Source: Hepsetus odoe
Lineage: Eukaryota; Chordata; Actinopteri; Characiformes; Hepsetidae
Direction: 5' to 3'
Length of the DNA stretch: 64,000 bases
NCBI GenBank assembly: GCA_017165825.1
Contig: CM029366.1
Span: 21,914,082-21,978,081, forward strand
In this document: piece by piece, positions 10,539 through 23,122 of the stretch
Layout of the letters: the number at the start of each line of letters is the position of its first letter
Numbering within the stretch: the stretch's first letter is position 1
The notes under the pieces: model-generated
The model's database searches: none
What the model saw: the letters and a program-made list of their open reading frames with translations, nothing else
What the model was told of the DNA's origin: nothing
Made by a program: the position numbers and the translations under genes

Positions 10539-12944
10539 ATTTGGAAAGACTCACTGTGTTAGGTTAGGGAGCCAATTATTTCTCTTTTATTGTGTTGCTG
10601 AATGCCAGAGAAAACAAATGTTAGGCACAAGTATAATAGAACAGCAGCTAAAGATTTACGGCTGTTTCTTGTGGAAAATATGAAAACTGGTAAGAGGGAA
10701 TACATTTTTTCTAAAACCAAGGAGGAATACTGTGTGTACTCTCCTCAGTCAACAACCATTCTATGCATTTCCTGAACTAAAGTGTTGTGAGTCCTTCTTG
10801 GTTTGGTCACATCATTTCAAGGGAGAAACCTTTAGCACCCAAACTTTTAAATGATAGGAGGATTCATTAAGCTTTAACAAGGAGTTCTTCCACACTTGTT
10901 ATCATTAACTTACCATTGATTGATACAGTCTTTGGGACTACCAGCAGTACTCTTTACTAATGGCATCACTCAAGAACCCTTGCTGGGGTTTTATTTTAAA
11001 GTGAATCGAGACCTAACACACATTTATATAAGTTTTGAAACAACTGTGGGTATTTTGGCACAGTGATAGGCAATAGTCTCCTTCTGGCATGGCATTTGTC
11101 TCACTCTGATAAAGTCAGTAAGTCTGAGCATTCTGCTTTGCATGGCTGTATATGCTGCTGGACTAGCTGGATCTGCAGTGTGGATCAATGGCTCAGGTGG
11201 AAGTAAGCACATGACTGAATAAGCGAAGCCACATAAGCCCTTTGGGCCTCTGTGCCTGTGCAAAGGAAAGAAAGAGGGCCACACCACGAGACTGCCATGG
11301 CTTGCCAGAAACATTCTCGCCATTACAGTGGCTAACTTTGCAGGTTTAGCGTTAGAAACAGTTGGAGCCGCTGTTGGTCTTCTACACTGCTCTTCATCTG
11401 ACCTGTTTGTAGGGTGGGGACCACTCAATAACATCTCTGAATGTAAACTGCATTGTATGAATACTTTGTATATATCTGTTAAACCTAATGTACAGCCCAG
11501 AAGCCTTTTGTATAATGAGGAAGCTTCGTACATACTCACACAAGCTTCTGAGATGGTACTTCAGGACCCCTCTTATAACTCGAAACCCAAGCTTCAATAT
11601 CACTTTAGTGGCTAAACAACAGCATGAAAACTGAAAGCCAATCCCATTCAAAGCACTTTTGGTATTGGAGTGAGAAAAAAAAGGCACATTTGCACCTGGC
11701 AGTCTTCACCACATTTAACAAGGTCCCCTGAAATGTCAATAGTGTTTCAAGGCTAAAGAATGAGGGCGGCTGTTGAGCACAGTGGAGTTTGGTGCGTTGA
11801 GGTGTGGGAGGCAGCGAGGGAGGGGTGCTGAGATGAGAGGCACTGAGGTACAGTTTTTTATTATTACTGATGAAATTCTGCTGGCGATTGTTCTTCTCAG
11901 CAAGACATGTAAACTCAAAGAGACTCAAAAGCTGAGAAGAGATTCTAATCTCTCTCTCTCTCAGCAGCAGTGAAGATTTTAAACTTTCAATAGAAGAACT
12001 CATAGTAAAACAAAAAACCGGAATCCTTTCACGGTTCCCACGAATCAGAATATATGACTGATCATGTTGGAAATTGTAGGAAAAGCTTTTGGGTCACGTT
12101 TTTAAACCATATTTGAACCGTCACCCATGTGCGCTGCGTGAAGAGCTGAAAATGGCTGAAATAGTTAGTGGACTGGCTCAGCCCAACAGTGATGATCTAA
12201 TCACTACTGTATCTGCACTGTAGTGGGGGCCACACTGCTCTTGACATAGCCCCGCGCCATTTGGGGCCTATATTGCACTAATGTAATGTGTACTACAGTT
12301 TCGCATTTTAAACTTATGTTGTCAGTGTTTAATAATTTTATCTCCAAGAAAGAAGGAGAGAATTATTATCACTATCAAAGCTTTTAGGTTGGGTTTTCAA
12401 AGGTTTTATTTTTTTATCATGTTTTCCCGACACAGGTCCTAGAAGCACTTTTCCTCTTTATGTTTTCTCTAACCTCTTCTGTCTGATCAACTCAAATAGT
12501 ACATTCAACAAGCCCTTACTGAACATTGGATGTTGCAGAAGAGACAACATAAATATAGAGAAGACACTGTCTCTATCTACCCTGGCTGGGAAATATATTT
12601 TTGATCATTTTTAATCATGTCTATTAAATTTAGATGAGCCTGTATTTTTATTACAATTTAAAGTCGTAAAATGCTAACAATATTCTTAAAACTAGTGGTA
12701 TATTGCGTCCATGTTTGATTCTATTTATAAAAGCAACCAACAGTTTCAATGATTATAGAACACGACCATCACCTGAAAATATTACACATACCATCCTTTT
12801 GTGTGTGTGCTGGTTCACTGACTCCGTGACTCATGCTCTTCATGATGAAGGACTCAGTGAACAAAAGCTGTGTCCCCTGAGGCCGAGGCATAACCTCTCT
12901 CTCCCCTACGCTGCCTGCAGATACTTACCAGATCTGCACTGTTG

Positions 12945-12968
12945 TCACACACACACACACACACACAG
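12945..12968. repeat. (AC)n microsatellite
   Basis: About 11 CA units. Confidence 0.9.
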
Positions 12969-13578
12969 CTATCTCATTTGTTTTTCAGTAAATGGGAAAG
13001 TATATTTACAGGTGGAAGCCATGGACATGGACACATATAAGTCTTCAGAATTCACCTTTTCCAGCAGATGCGCAGCTTGCAGGATATTGGTGAGCATCAG
13101 TATGATTCTTTTAGTGTTATACCAGCAAGGCCTGATTGATTCTTCATCATAGAATATAACGAAGCCTGGACACAGAGTCTCAATGCACTTGCAGTTCATC
13201 TTCAACATTCATTCAGCTAGGCACTCTACAGTTTAAGAGGGGGCGTTGACACTCTGAAGCTCAACAAACAAGAGGATATGCTTCTGTTTAGTCTACTGTC
13301 GTACTACTACTACTTTTGTTTTATTCAATAGTAAGAACTATTAAGTAAAAACTGAGCTGAGGTTTGTTAATCTGTATTATTTGTGCTTTTGGTTTTAATA
13401 CAATAATGACTTATCAAAATTTAAAAGTAAGGCTATTGCAATGCAGTTGCTGTGAAATAATGAAATCAAACACCAAAAAAGATTCAAGTTTAAAATCCAA
13501 AAAAAAGAACATTTGTAAACATTGAAGTATAAGTAAATATAGTAGAATAGGTTGTAAGTAATAGGTAGTATAGAATAA

Positions 13579-13816
13579 TGAGGCCTATTGGTTAAGAGTC
13601 CAGCCCGGATCGGAAAGGTGTTTGATTCCCTCACCAGCAGGTTGCCCTTGAGCAAGGTACCTTCCCCGTCGCTGCTCCCCGGACGCTTTCAGTAGCTGCC
13701 CCCTGCTGCACGATGTGTGTGTGTGGGTGAAACGCAGAGGTTGAATATCATTGTTTTGTGCTATGCTGCTTTTCCACAATGACAAAGATAGTCACTTTCA
13801 CCTTTTCACTTTCATA
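13579..13816 (+). mobile_element. tRNA-derived SINE (family 1)
   Basis: The head is decayed (AGGCCTATTGGTTAAGAGT). The body CTTGAGCAAGGTACC, CCCCCTGCTGCACGATGTG, GTGAAACGCAGAGGTTGAAT and tail TAGTCACTTTCACC are clear. Confidence 0.8.
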
Positions 13817-14957
13817 AAAAACTAGAACACTTTCTTCATGAATGTACCTGAAAAAAAAAATAGTATTATCATTTCAGCATGCTTAGAAAAGTACAAATGA
13901 CTTGTATCTAGTTATCTAGTTGTATCTAATTACACCCGCCTATGATTACAGCTACTTTCTTAATGGTAGGTTTATCTAGAGGTTTGTTCATCGTTCTGGA
14001 AGTGTGCACTTGGCAGCTTTATATAAATGATTTTCAATCAGCAAGCTGATAAGCGTCCTATCCTATATCAACCTATTCAGTATGAATTACACATCTCTAT
14101 AACAAAACTTTTTTTTATTTATTGAGATTAATGGTTTAGTGCATCTGAAGGGTACTTATGAAATGAGATTGTCAAATAGTTATGCTGAACAACGACAATA
14201 AATGACATCAAATAAAAATACCAGTCAAAACACTTGCAAACAGAGAACAAAACAAATTATTTTTACCTTCTTTTGACAAATGTTGCTCTGAAATTATCTT
14301 GTCATGGATGTATGTAGAGACTGTTACTGAGATGCCCTCAGTGGTCTCAAACACTGATGCGTAATTGATACAGAACTGTCCTCCCTGAACTGTGGGCAAT
14401 GGGAAATGCCTCCGGACTCGTCAATCGGACACAGAGAAACAAGCATACGCGCCATTAATCTGGTAATTACATGATAGCGGCTGATTTATTGCCTTTGTCA
14501 TGCTTTAGTATCAATTTGCAGTGCCTGGTCAGAGACAGAGGCGTTTTCACTCGTGGAGATCGCTTTTTCATGGATAGAGCCTGAGGGCAATCCACAACCT
14601 TAGCAGACTGTACTGCATAATAATAGTGTATCAAAGCATGTGTAGCCTCCGTCATCCTGTAGACATCCTACATATACTTATTCATCTATACATGTATGCC
14701 AGTATGGCATGCTAGCACTGTATTGTTTAATATAGAAGTAGACCGTGGAAAGGTTTACAGTAATGGCAAAGACGTTGAGAAAAATTTATATTGCAAAAGT
14801 ACTGCAAAAGTCCCCTGTTAGATCGTGAAGTAACTGAGTCTGAGTGAAGGGTTATCATGTAGTCTGATTAGGGATGTAATCTGAGGCATGCATAAGAAAT
14901 GGAGATGTTTCTTTAAAAAATTTGCACAGAATAAATTCTCTCTGATTTCTCTTTCTA
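13817..14957. other. Unique AT-rich intergenic sequence
   Basis: No gene or repeat recognised. Confidence 0.55.
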
Positions 14958-15098
14958 GGCGCTTTCAATAGCTGCCCACTGCTGCACGGTGTTTGTGTGC
15001 ATGGGTTAAAAGCAGAGGTCCAATTTCGTTGTGGTTCATGGTGTGCAGTGCTGTGACCTCGCAATGACAAGGGTTGTCACTTTCACTTTCACTTTTTT
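14958..15098 (+). mobile_element. SINE family 1, 3' half
   Basis: Starts at GGCGCTTTCAATAGCTGCCC and runs to the CACTTTCACTTTCACTTT tail. It faces a minus-strand fragment of the same family. Confidence 0.75.
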
Positions 15099-15101
15099 TC
15101 A

Positions 15102-15182
15102 TGCAAACACCGTGCAGCAGTGGGCAGCTATTGAAAGCGCCCGGGGCAGGGACGGTACCTTGCTCAAGGGTACCTCAGGGCT
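15102..15182 (-). mobile_element. SINE family 1, central fragment in opposite orientation
   Basis: Carries the inverse of the central part (GGTACCTTGCTCAAGGGTAC and GGGCAGCTATTGAAAGCGCC). Positions 15104-15141 are the exact reverse complement of 14958-14995. Confidence 0.75.
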
Positions 15183-15256
15183 GTGATTTACTGCAAAAAG
15201 TTAAATCCAGTCTATAACACAAAGAGAGTTTGTAGAACTCTAATCAGTTTTAAATG

Positions 15257-15257
<1 letters not shown>

Positions 15258-15302
<45 letters not shown>

Positions 15303-15305
15303 GAT
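15258..15305. repeat. (GAT)n microsatellite
   Basis: About 16 GAT units with one GGT variant. Confidence 0.95.
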
Positions 15306-15952
15306 TTCTGCCTCAGAAACTGCTCAGGTACAGGGACTGCACTGCAAATGAGAGCCAAAAACTTTGTCCTTCAGGAACCTGGAGAACGTTTCTCCAACAA
15401 TGCGTTCAAAGTACAAGGAAGTCATTCTTTGGAAGCAAAATATGGAAAAATGGCTCAAGACAGAATGGACAAATTCTGCCTGACTGATGATTATGGCTGG
15501 AGAAATCACTGAGTTACAACAGAAATAGCAATGTTTTATTGTGCTGACTACATTTGTCACGTTGGGGTGGTGTGAGTAGGACGTTGACGCGGAGCCAGGG
15601 ATCTGTGACTTGATTTTATTTAACGTAAAGAACATAAAAGCACCCGCTGACTCACTGGGACCTTTAAACCCTTCTCCAGTGAGACACACCCGTTGTCCTT
15701 AATGAGACGGGAACATCCCATCAATCAAATGACCAACTTGAGCGCAAAACCTCAGTTTTAGAAGTTGCCTCCATGAAGAGTTTAACACTTTTTACTGGAA
15801 ACCTATGTAGTGACTCTAAACCAACAATAACCAAACTGATCTACAGCTTCTTGCTGAATAAGAAGGGTTCTGCAGAGCTTGTCCAACCTAGCAACTGTTG
15901 CTATGGATGAGAGCATGCATGGATAGATCAAAAAAGTATATGAGAGGAGAAA

Positions 15953-15953
<1 letters not shown>

Positions 15954-16003
<50 letters not shown>
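15954..16003. repeat. (GA)n microsatellite
   Basis: About 24 units with one AAAG break. Confidence 0.95.
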
Positions 16004-16007
<4 letters not shown>

Positions 16008-18310
16008 CTCAAGCTCCTGGGGGTCAGATGTGCTGAGTCAGAATGTGACTAAATTGCTTCTTTCCCAGCCCAGTGAATGCCCCAAAGCCCAAAGTAACCA
16101 GTAACTGCAACCTTTATAGTGAGGGAAGTGTCCTCCCAAACACTCCCTCCCTCGGAATCCCAAACACCGTTATAAACCAACTGCAACCCGGACAAGAAAG
16201 AAGGAGGCTAATTTTGCTCATAACAAATGCCATAAATCCACCTGAGACTGATCAATAATCAATCAATAGCTGTTTGAAAGCAACTGATTTGAAATTAAAT
16301 ATTCATTTTAGTGATTTAAAGATGCCCATTTCAGCAGATTGTTCCTGCAATTGTTTCTGCAATGCCCGAACTTTCACTGAAACAGTGTTCGGCAAAATGA
16401 TTGCCACTGATGTCTTTTATACTGACACATACCAATATCGCCACATGAATGAGAGAGTCCTTTTGGACTGCAATGCCTAATCTCATCAAATACCAAAGCT
16501 GCCACAGAAATCAAGGCAATCGAACAGAAGATAAAAAAAAGAAAGAAAAAAATAAATATTTGAGTGGTGTTGGAATTCTGCTGTGGAATGCCAACTCAAG
16601 AGCACTTTAATGTAGCAAAGAACAGCTTGAATAAACAGAGTGAACACTGTAGACTCAATAGTGTGTCTCAGGAGAGCACAGGCAGATGTGGAGTGCGTTT
16701 TAATGGACCGATATCTGTAGGCTGCGGTCAGTGGCGCTGGGTTACACACCTCTGCATCTGATCCTAATGTGAACTGACAACGGCCAAAACAAACATACAT
16801 CTGCCTCTACTCTCACACACACACGTGCTTAACTCAGGAGAAGATTGGAGAGCTTCACAGCAGGTAGAGTTTTTGGACTCTGGAAGGAAGCTGTAAAGCA
16901 TTAGCATTTGTTTTCTTTCTCTTGTGTTTCTCCATGTTTGGGTTCTTTTTGCTCTTTTTGTGTCTGTGAATCACTCCGGGTCTTTGTATTTTAACTGTGC
17001 GTTGTGACAACAGTTAAATTAACCTTTAAAATATAACTAACAAATGAAAATAGAGAAATTGCTATTCTTATAAAATAGTCCTCATGAGGGCCATGATGCC
17101 AAACACTAGGCTTTGGGCAGAGAAGTCATATTTAGATGTTGATTGAAGAAATGTTCTTTTCTTGTTAGCACCATGGTTCTGACATGTCAGAGCACCATGC
17201 TGACCCTGAGATGCGTGAAAGTGGCACAGAGATTGACAGAGTGTGAAAAAGAGAGAGAGACAGAGAGAGGCGTTTGTGCTCTGGTGTGGTCCATGCAGTG
17301 CAGCAGCTCCTGACGGATTGATTAAAGGGTCGTTGAGTGGCTGTAGTGTAATTAAAAAGTGACTTTACCCTCTGGCAAAATGTGCCTGCTGTTCATTCAC
17401 TGAAACCTTTCCCCTTGCACTTCCCTGCTGCGGCTTCATACACATGCCCTTCTGCCCAGCTCACACAAAGTCTCCACACTTTAAGCCGCAAAAGTAATGA
17501 AATCAATTATGGAGTTAATTACTTTGATTTATTTGGGTTTTCTTTGCAGGGAACTCCAGAATGATATTACATATTTAGAAGTGCAAGGCTGGCTAAATCC
17601 TTTTTTAATAAGTAGATCACGCAGGCAAGCAGAGACTGATTGGTGCTTTTCAATTGCTACGGATCAACAGTTATAACAAAACAGAAGCGAATGAATTATT
17701 TAACAGCACATGGGTTTAATGAGGTGTGTGCACAGACAACCTGCATTTGCATCAATAACACACATTCAATGTTTTATGATTTATTGTCTGATACATATTT
17801 TCTGTTCCCCGACAGCGAGAACAAAGGTGGTCTGGTTAATTAAACAGCAGCAAAGCACTCCGTCGCGTTAGGGAGAGGCTTTAATTGTAATAAGGCTGAA
17901 ACGTATAGGGCCGCTGAGTGTGATAGAATACAAAAAACACAATGCATGGCTATTGTTGAAGAGACCACAGCGCGATAATCAGCTTCAGTACGTGCAGGAG
18001 AGATTACAGGCTAATGCAGCTCCTCAGTTATGGCAGGATTGTAACTTTGCATTTGCTCACTCTCTCATGCTAGTGCTGCCTTAATTTAGAAATCCATCAG
18101 CAGGTTAGGCTACTGGTCACCTGTCAGATGTAAGGCTCATAAGTTTAGCCTGTTTCTTATTTGCAAATCTTTAGCCACAAATAGGCAGTAAAATGGCTTT
18201 TTTCTTTTTGTCTTGAAAACTGTTTTGCATTTTTAACAAAACCAAAACATGCTCCCATTTGCAGACCCTAGTTTGTCTGGGTTGCTAGAAATGACTCCAT
18301 CTTTTTTCCT

Positions 18311-18590
18311 CTAAAACACATCCATCATTCATCATCTGAACCATGTATCCTGGAGCCTATCCCAGCACTCATAGGACAAAGGGCAGAGAAACACCCTGGA
18401 TGGGTTGCCAGCCCATCACAGGACACACAAACACCCTCACACGCTGGGGCATTTTAGCATCTCAAGTTCACTTAACATACATGTCTTTGGAGGAAACCAG
18501 AGCCCCCAAGCAGACATGCACACTCCACACAGAAATGACTCAGTCTATCCCTGCTGAGAACCCAGACCCTTCTCACCCACACTTATAAAA
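18311..18590. repeat. Dispersed fish repeat fragment (LINE 3'-end type)
   Basis: Contains CCTGGAGCCTATCCCAGCAC, ACACCCTGGATGGGTTGCCAG, shown here as ACACCCTGGATGG and GTTGCCAGCCCATCACAGG, and GTCTTTGGAGGAAACCAGAG. These phrases occur in a common teleost interspersed repeat. Its class is uncertain to me. Confidence 0.55.
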
Positions 18591-20027
18591 TATATCATTT
18601 TTGAAAAAGTTAGAATTTATTTAAAGGGTCCAAAAAGTCATGTTCACTCTCCAGTCCATATGGACCCTACACGGATAAAAGCTGTGAAAACAGCAGTTCA
18701 TGTCACGGTTGGTGGTCATTATCGGTTCCTATATCATTCTATTGGTGGTGCGGTGCTTGAGAGTTCATGTTTCGGTGATGATATCTAATATGAAGTTAAG
18801 TCACAGGCTCCTGGCTTTGCGTTTAATGTCTTAATGTTTTATAATACATAGTTATAAAGGCTGTATATTTAATTTTGAGGGATAAAGAGTTAAAAATGGC
18901 CATGTGACTGTTTAAGTCGTTCAAACTTAATTTAATTAAATTAAATTAAACAAAAAACGCAGCTTCACATAACACACTTCTTTGTTTCTATCCCTGACAC
19001 ATTTGCTATAAGCTTTTACTATGTGCTTTGTAAAGAGGGGAGAACCCTGAATGACTGAGGGGCCGAGAGCTGGACAGAGGCCCTGGAACAGGCTTGAGAT
19101 TATAGAGTATATAATGGATTATAGATTAAAGCTTATAGATATAACATTTCTCAGGGGGCCTTGAGATTTATAGATTTACCAAAGGCTTTAACATGTGCAG
19201 GCCACATGCAAGACATTGTTCTCCATCTTTCATGGATAGCTGATGCTTGGCACTATGTAAAGTTATCATAGGCTTACGTGCAGCCGAGACAGAAATCCAT
19301 TTCATGAAGCATGTTGATCATGATGATGTTGTATTCAGAGACCATTTGGAATTTATTTGTGGGAGATGCAATTGATGATTGGTGTTTTTACATCCTGTAT
19401 ATTCCTGCACATGGCAAGTTTCTCTTCTCTTCTCTTCTCTTCTCTTCTCTTCTCTTCTCTTCTCTTCTCTTCTCTTCTCTTCTCTTCTCTTCTCTTCTCT
19501 TCTCTTCTCTTCCATATATCCATATCCTGTAATAACAGCAAGGAAACGAGCTCAAACAAGAGGGTGTAGTCATACTTTGGATGCTGATTTTACAACTCAT
19601 CTAAAGCTAAATGGCCTGATGGTTCTTTAATTAAATGGATGAGTGACTTCCTCATAAAGTCTTGGGCGGAAAACAGGCATGATCAGCCAATGTGCTTTTT
19701 ATTTAAACAGTAATATCAGAGCAAATCTGCAGCAAGCTAACTGTCTGCATTACAGTACTGGCTAAAAGGCTCAGGGGCAGACAAATTCTAGACCTGGCTT
19801 TTTAGTGAGCTTGACACCAATGTAAAGTGGCCATAACTATTAAGAGCTGAATATGATTCAAATGAACACCTCTCGACTAGGTTCCAAATGAAAGCTATAA
19901 TCTATAAAATCCATTTGTTACCCATTTGAACTATACATCTGTAATATATATTAAAGTTAACAAAACCTGGCATTTTTCTCTTCCCTTCTGATATCAATAG
20001 TTATTTTTGGGGAGGGATTTGAAAGAG
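18591..20027. other. Unique intergenic sequence with a TCTTC array
   Basis: No gene. A (TCTTC)n array is at 19420-19512; the long frames over it (LFSSL or EEKRR repeats) are artefacts. Confidence 0.55.
19420..19512. repeat. (TCTTC)n pentanucleotide microsatellite
   Basis: About 18 uninterrupted pentamers, which suggests recent expansion. Confidence 0.95.
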
Positions 20028-20207
20028 AAAGTGAAATGAAATTTCACCTCTGCACACGTGCAGCAGGGGGCAGCTATTGAAAGCACCCGAGGAGCAGTGA
20101 CGGTGATGGTATCTTGCTCAAGGGTATCTCAGGGCAACCTACTGGTCCGGGATTTGAACCCACGATCTTCTGATCCTGGGGCCTAGTCCCTAACCACTAG
20201 CCCCTTT
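20028..20207 (-). mobile_element. tRNA-derived SINE (family 1)
   Basis: On the minus strand: GGTTAGGGACTAGG head, GGGTTCAAATCCC B box, CTTGAGCAAG body, and CCCCCTGCTGCACGTGTGCA. The tail is shortened. Confidence 0.8.
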
Positions 20208-22883
20208 TGCAGTACAGAATTGACACAAACATATCCTGATAAAATAAATGTAATAATTAACAAAATGTGCCATTTACTCTGGACATTCAAACTTTTGCAA
20301 ATAACTGTATGTTGTCGTATTGATGGCACTGTTAAATCAAAGGAAGGCTTTCGGTAGGTGTGACAAGCAAAATAAATGTTAAATTTACTGCGTTAAATTG
20401 GCCTAAGATGTTATTTTAAGTGCTTCCACACAATATCTTTAAATTCTACGGAGCTAGCAAAGGCGTGTCCAAAATGTTGCTGCAGCTCTGATATTTCACA
20501 AAATATCTCACTTGATGACTGACGCCAACTGATTAAACAAGTAGAATCTTGTATATTTGAAACCCAGCAGCCACACCCGCCAAGGACAGGTTAGATTAGA
20601 TGCTCTTGAAATAAATCAACCATATTATAATTTCACTTTTAACACAAAATTATTATGATCGGCTAAACAAACTAAAATCACAGGTTCAAAACAGACCTGT
20701 CACATTAAGCTAGCACTGCACTACCAAGCACAGTGATTTTGTTTTACAGCAACAATTAGGATAAGCAGTTAACCACGTAAAATAAAGATTCAAAATACCA
20801 AGGAGAGTAGGCCGAAGAGGAGAACAACATGAAGCAAGTAACCTTGCAGATAATTAGCCACGTTCTAATGAAAAGGTTGCAATGCCTGAAGACCAATCAA
20901 GAAAATCTGACAACTTGTCAGACAATTTCTGTAAATCTATTAGAACTTCTTGAATAAAAAATAGACAGGCTGTCCACTCAGGCATATAGCCACATGGACA
21001 GCAGCTGAAGAGGCTACTGATCAATGCCCAGAAGGCACTGACTTTATGAAGTCATTTACACACCATCAGTTATACATCATCCTTCTTCATCATCTCTTTC
21101 CCTGTTCCTTATCCCCTTGGTAATCTTATCCATCTGCAAGTGGCACAGAGATGGTACACTGTGTCTGTGCTAGGTCCATGACTGGGGACTAGGACAGACC
21201 TCCAAACTCACCACCCACTATCATGGACTTGAGGTCTGGACCTACAAGAGCTGGCCCTTCTGGTGGAATGAGCTGGCTGAACCTGCCTGTTTGCTCTCAA
21301 ATCAGTTTCACTGGCTTATTTGGGAACAGGACAGCAGACAGCACAATCTTTTTGTGCTGAGTAAAAATCCCAAACATTTTTGAAAATGGGCAATAATTGA
21401 TCAACAAACCAATAGAAATAGTCCAAAGTTATAAAAATGAATGTATTTTACAGCCAGTATACTAATAAAGAAGCAGGATGCATGTGCAGATCTGTTGTGT
21501 ATGTGAGCAGTGGCAGACACAAACAAGGCTTGGACCCCTGCAACCCAGGTATAGTAATAATGCACCACAAGGGACAAATGGAGGGATTTTATATACATTG
21601 AACATGGACAAAATGCACTTAGGAATGAAAAGAAGGTGAGATTGCAAACAAAACACAGGTGGGGAGGATAATCAAGAGGTTTGAGACACAAAACAAAAGC
21701 AAACACAAAAGCACACAAAGATAGTATTTCAGAGGTTTAACATTTTTAAGACAATAATGTCCTAATATCATTTATGAATAAGGATATAAATCATACATTG
21801 ATGATGTAGCTTCATCCAGAAATATTGATAGCCAATGTCCAGTGGAACTAGTCCAAAGAGGGAAAGTTTAATGAACTGCCATATTTTTCACAGACTTGTG
21901 CTGCAGTATGTGCACGGTGTGTTTTTCCCATTGTGGCCTAAAGATATTGCTGGAAAACACCTCACTGAATTATTGACTGCAAACAAAGACAGGGAATGTT
22001 CCATTCATATGTGCACCAAGATATCGGACAAAAAAATCAGTTTGCCTTCACAACTCAATAGTAGTGATGCTTTCAGCAGCACTTTTTTTCTGATAGTGTC
22101 TCATGTTTCTTTCCATATTAGAGCTGGCCACATTCATTGCGTTTCCATTTATAGTGTGAGGTGCAAGAGAGAGTGGGGAGGCAGAGAGCCTTTCACAGAT
22201 GGATCTGCCTGATGATGATAGGCAGGGTGCGTGAAAGAGAGAGGGAGGGAGGGAGGGAGGGAAAGAGAGATGGGCAGAAGGAATAAGAGAGAGGAGGAAC
22301 AAGAGAGTAAATGTACTGCACGTCTGGGCACTTGCTTGGAAAAAAAGGAGAAGAAACCCACCTGTATTGATTTTCTCCTCACTGCTAGTATTCTTCTTCC
22401 GCCATATTGTTCTAATTCAATAATGCTCCTTACAGACAGGCCTGATACGCTCTCTCCGCTTTGAATGTGGATCGTTTAATGTCTCGTCCCATCGCTCCTG
22501 TTGTAATGGATTCGAAAATTCCATCAGCTGGGGCGTCCCCTCTTGATTCACTCTGTAATCTGAGGTGAGAGCCTCAGAGTAAGCTGAATTCATCTTCACA
22601 CTTTGTGGTCAACTACATCTGTTTTTCTTCTGTTTGATACAGTTAATAATCAAAAGTTTTATTATGATTTTAGAAATCTATTTTTGCATAAACTGTATAG
22701 GTAAATTGGGCCACTGTCCAGCTTTTCAGCTTTTAAGTCAAGTAAACCACTCAAGGAGTGGATTTCAGCCCAATCATTTTTGAGAAAATTAATGTTCAAG
22801 AAAAATGCTATCAAATTTTCAGTTATGTGCTTTGGCATAGCAGGCTGCTGCTTAATTCTGGAATGCAGTATATTTTTCAAATA
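20208..22883. other. Unique intergenic sequence
   Basis: No gene recognised. A short (GGGA)n purine run is at 22241-22261. Confidence 0.55.
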
Positions 22884-23122
22884 AACACAGCGGTGGCTTA
22901 GTGTTTACAGAATAAGCCCCAGGATCAAAGGTTGTGGGTTCCAATCTCAGACCAGTAGGTTGCCCTGAGGTACCTTTGAGCAAGGTACCATCACCATCAT
23001 GGCTCCCCAGATGCTTTTATTAGCTGCCCCCTGCTGCACAGTGCGTGTATGGGTGAAAAGCAGAGGATGCATTTCATTGTGGATCACTGTGCTGTGCCGT
23101 GTTTCACAAATAGTCACTCTTT
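22884..23122 (+). mobile_element. tRNA-derived SINE (family 1), full length
   Basis: CAGCGGTGGCTTAGTG head, GTTGCCCTGAGGTACCTTTG, CCCCCTGCTGCACAGTGCG, and a TAGTCACTCTTTC tail. Confidence 0.8.

Larger units (their letters stand above)
10107..13578. other. Unique intergenic sequence with CT and AC microsatellites
   Basis: No convincing exon. Microsatellites lie at 10458-10535 (CT) and 12945-12968 (AC). Open frames of up to 171 codons on the minus strand near 11024-11539 show no recognisable domain and lack conserved-looking composition. Confidence 0.5.
15183..18310. other. Unique intergenic sequence with GAT and GA microsatellites
   Basis: No gene seen. (GAT)n lies at 15258-15305 and (GA)n at 15954-16003. 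The part 15555-15725 begins TGTCACG and resembles an LTR-like fish repeat, but its right end is not clear. 17600-17935 looks like candidate conserved non-coding DNA. Confidence 0.45.

Noticed and set aside
11024..11539. 171-codon minus-strand frame as a possible gene
   Set aside because: No domain, no exon-like boundaries and no similarity that I recognise. A frame of this length can occur by chance in moderately GC sequence.
15555..15725. A second LTR-like element starting TGTCACG
   Set aside because: No matching right end or duplication could be placed, so it is mentioned only in the region description.
19318..19630. Several frames with EEKRR or LFSSL repeats
   Set aside because: They are products of the TCTTC microsatellite.
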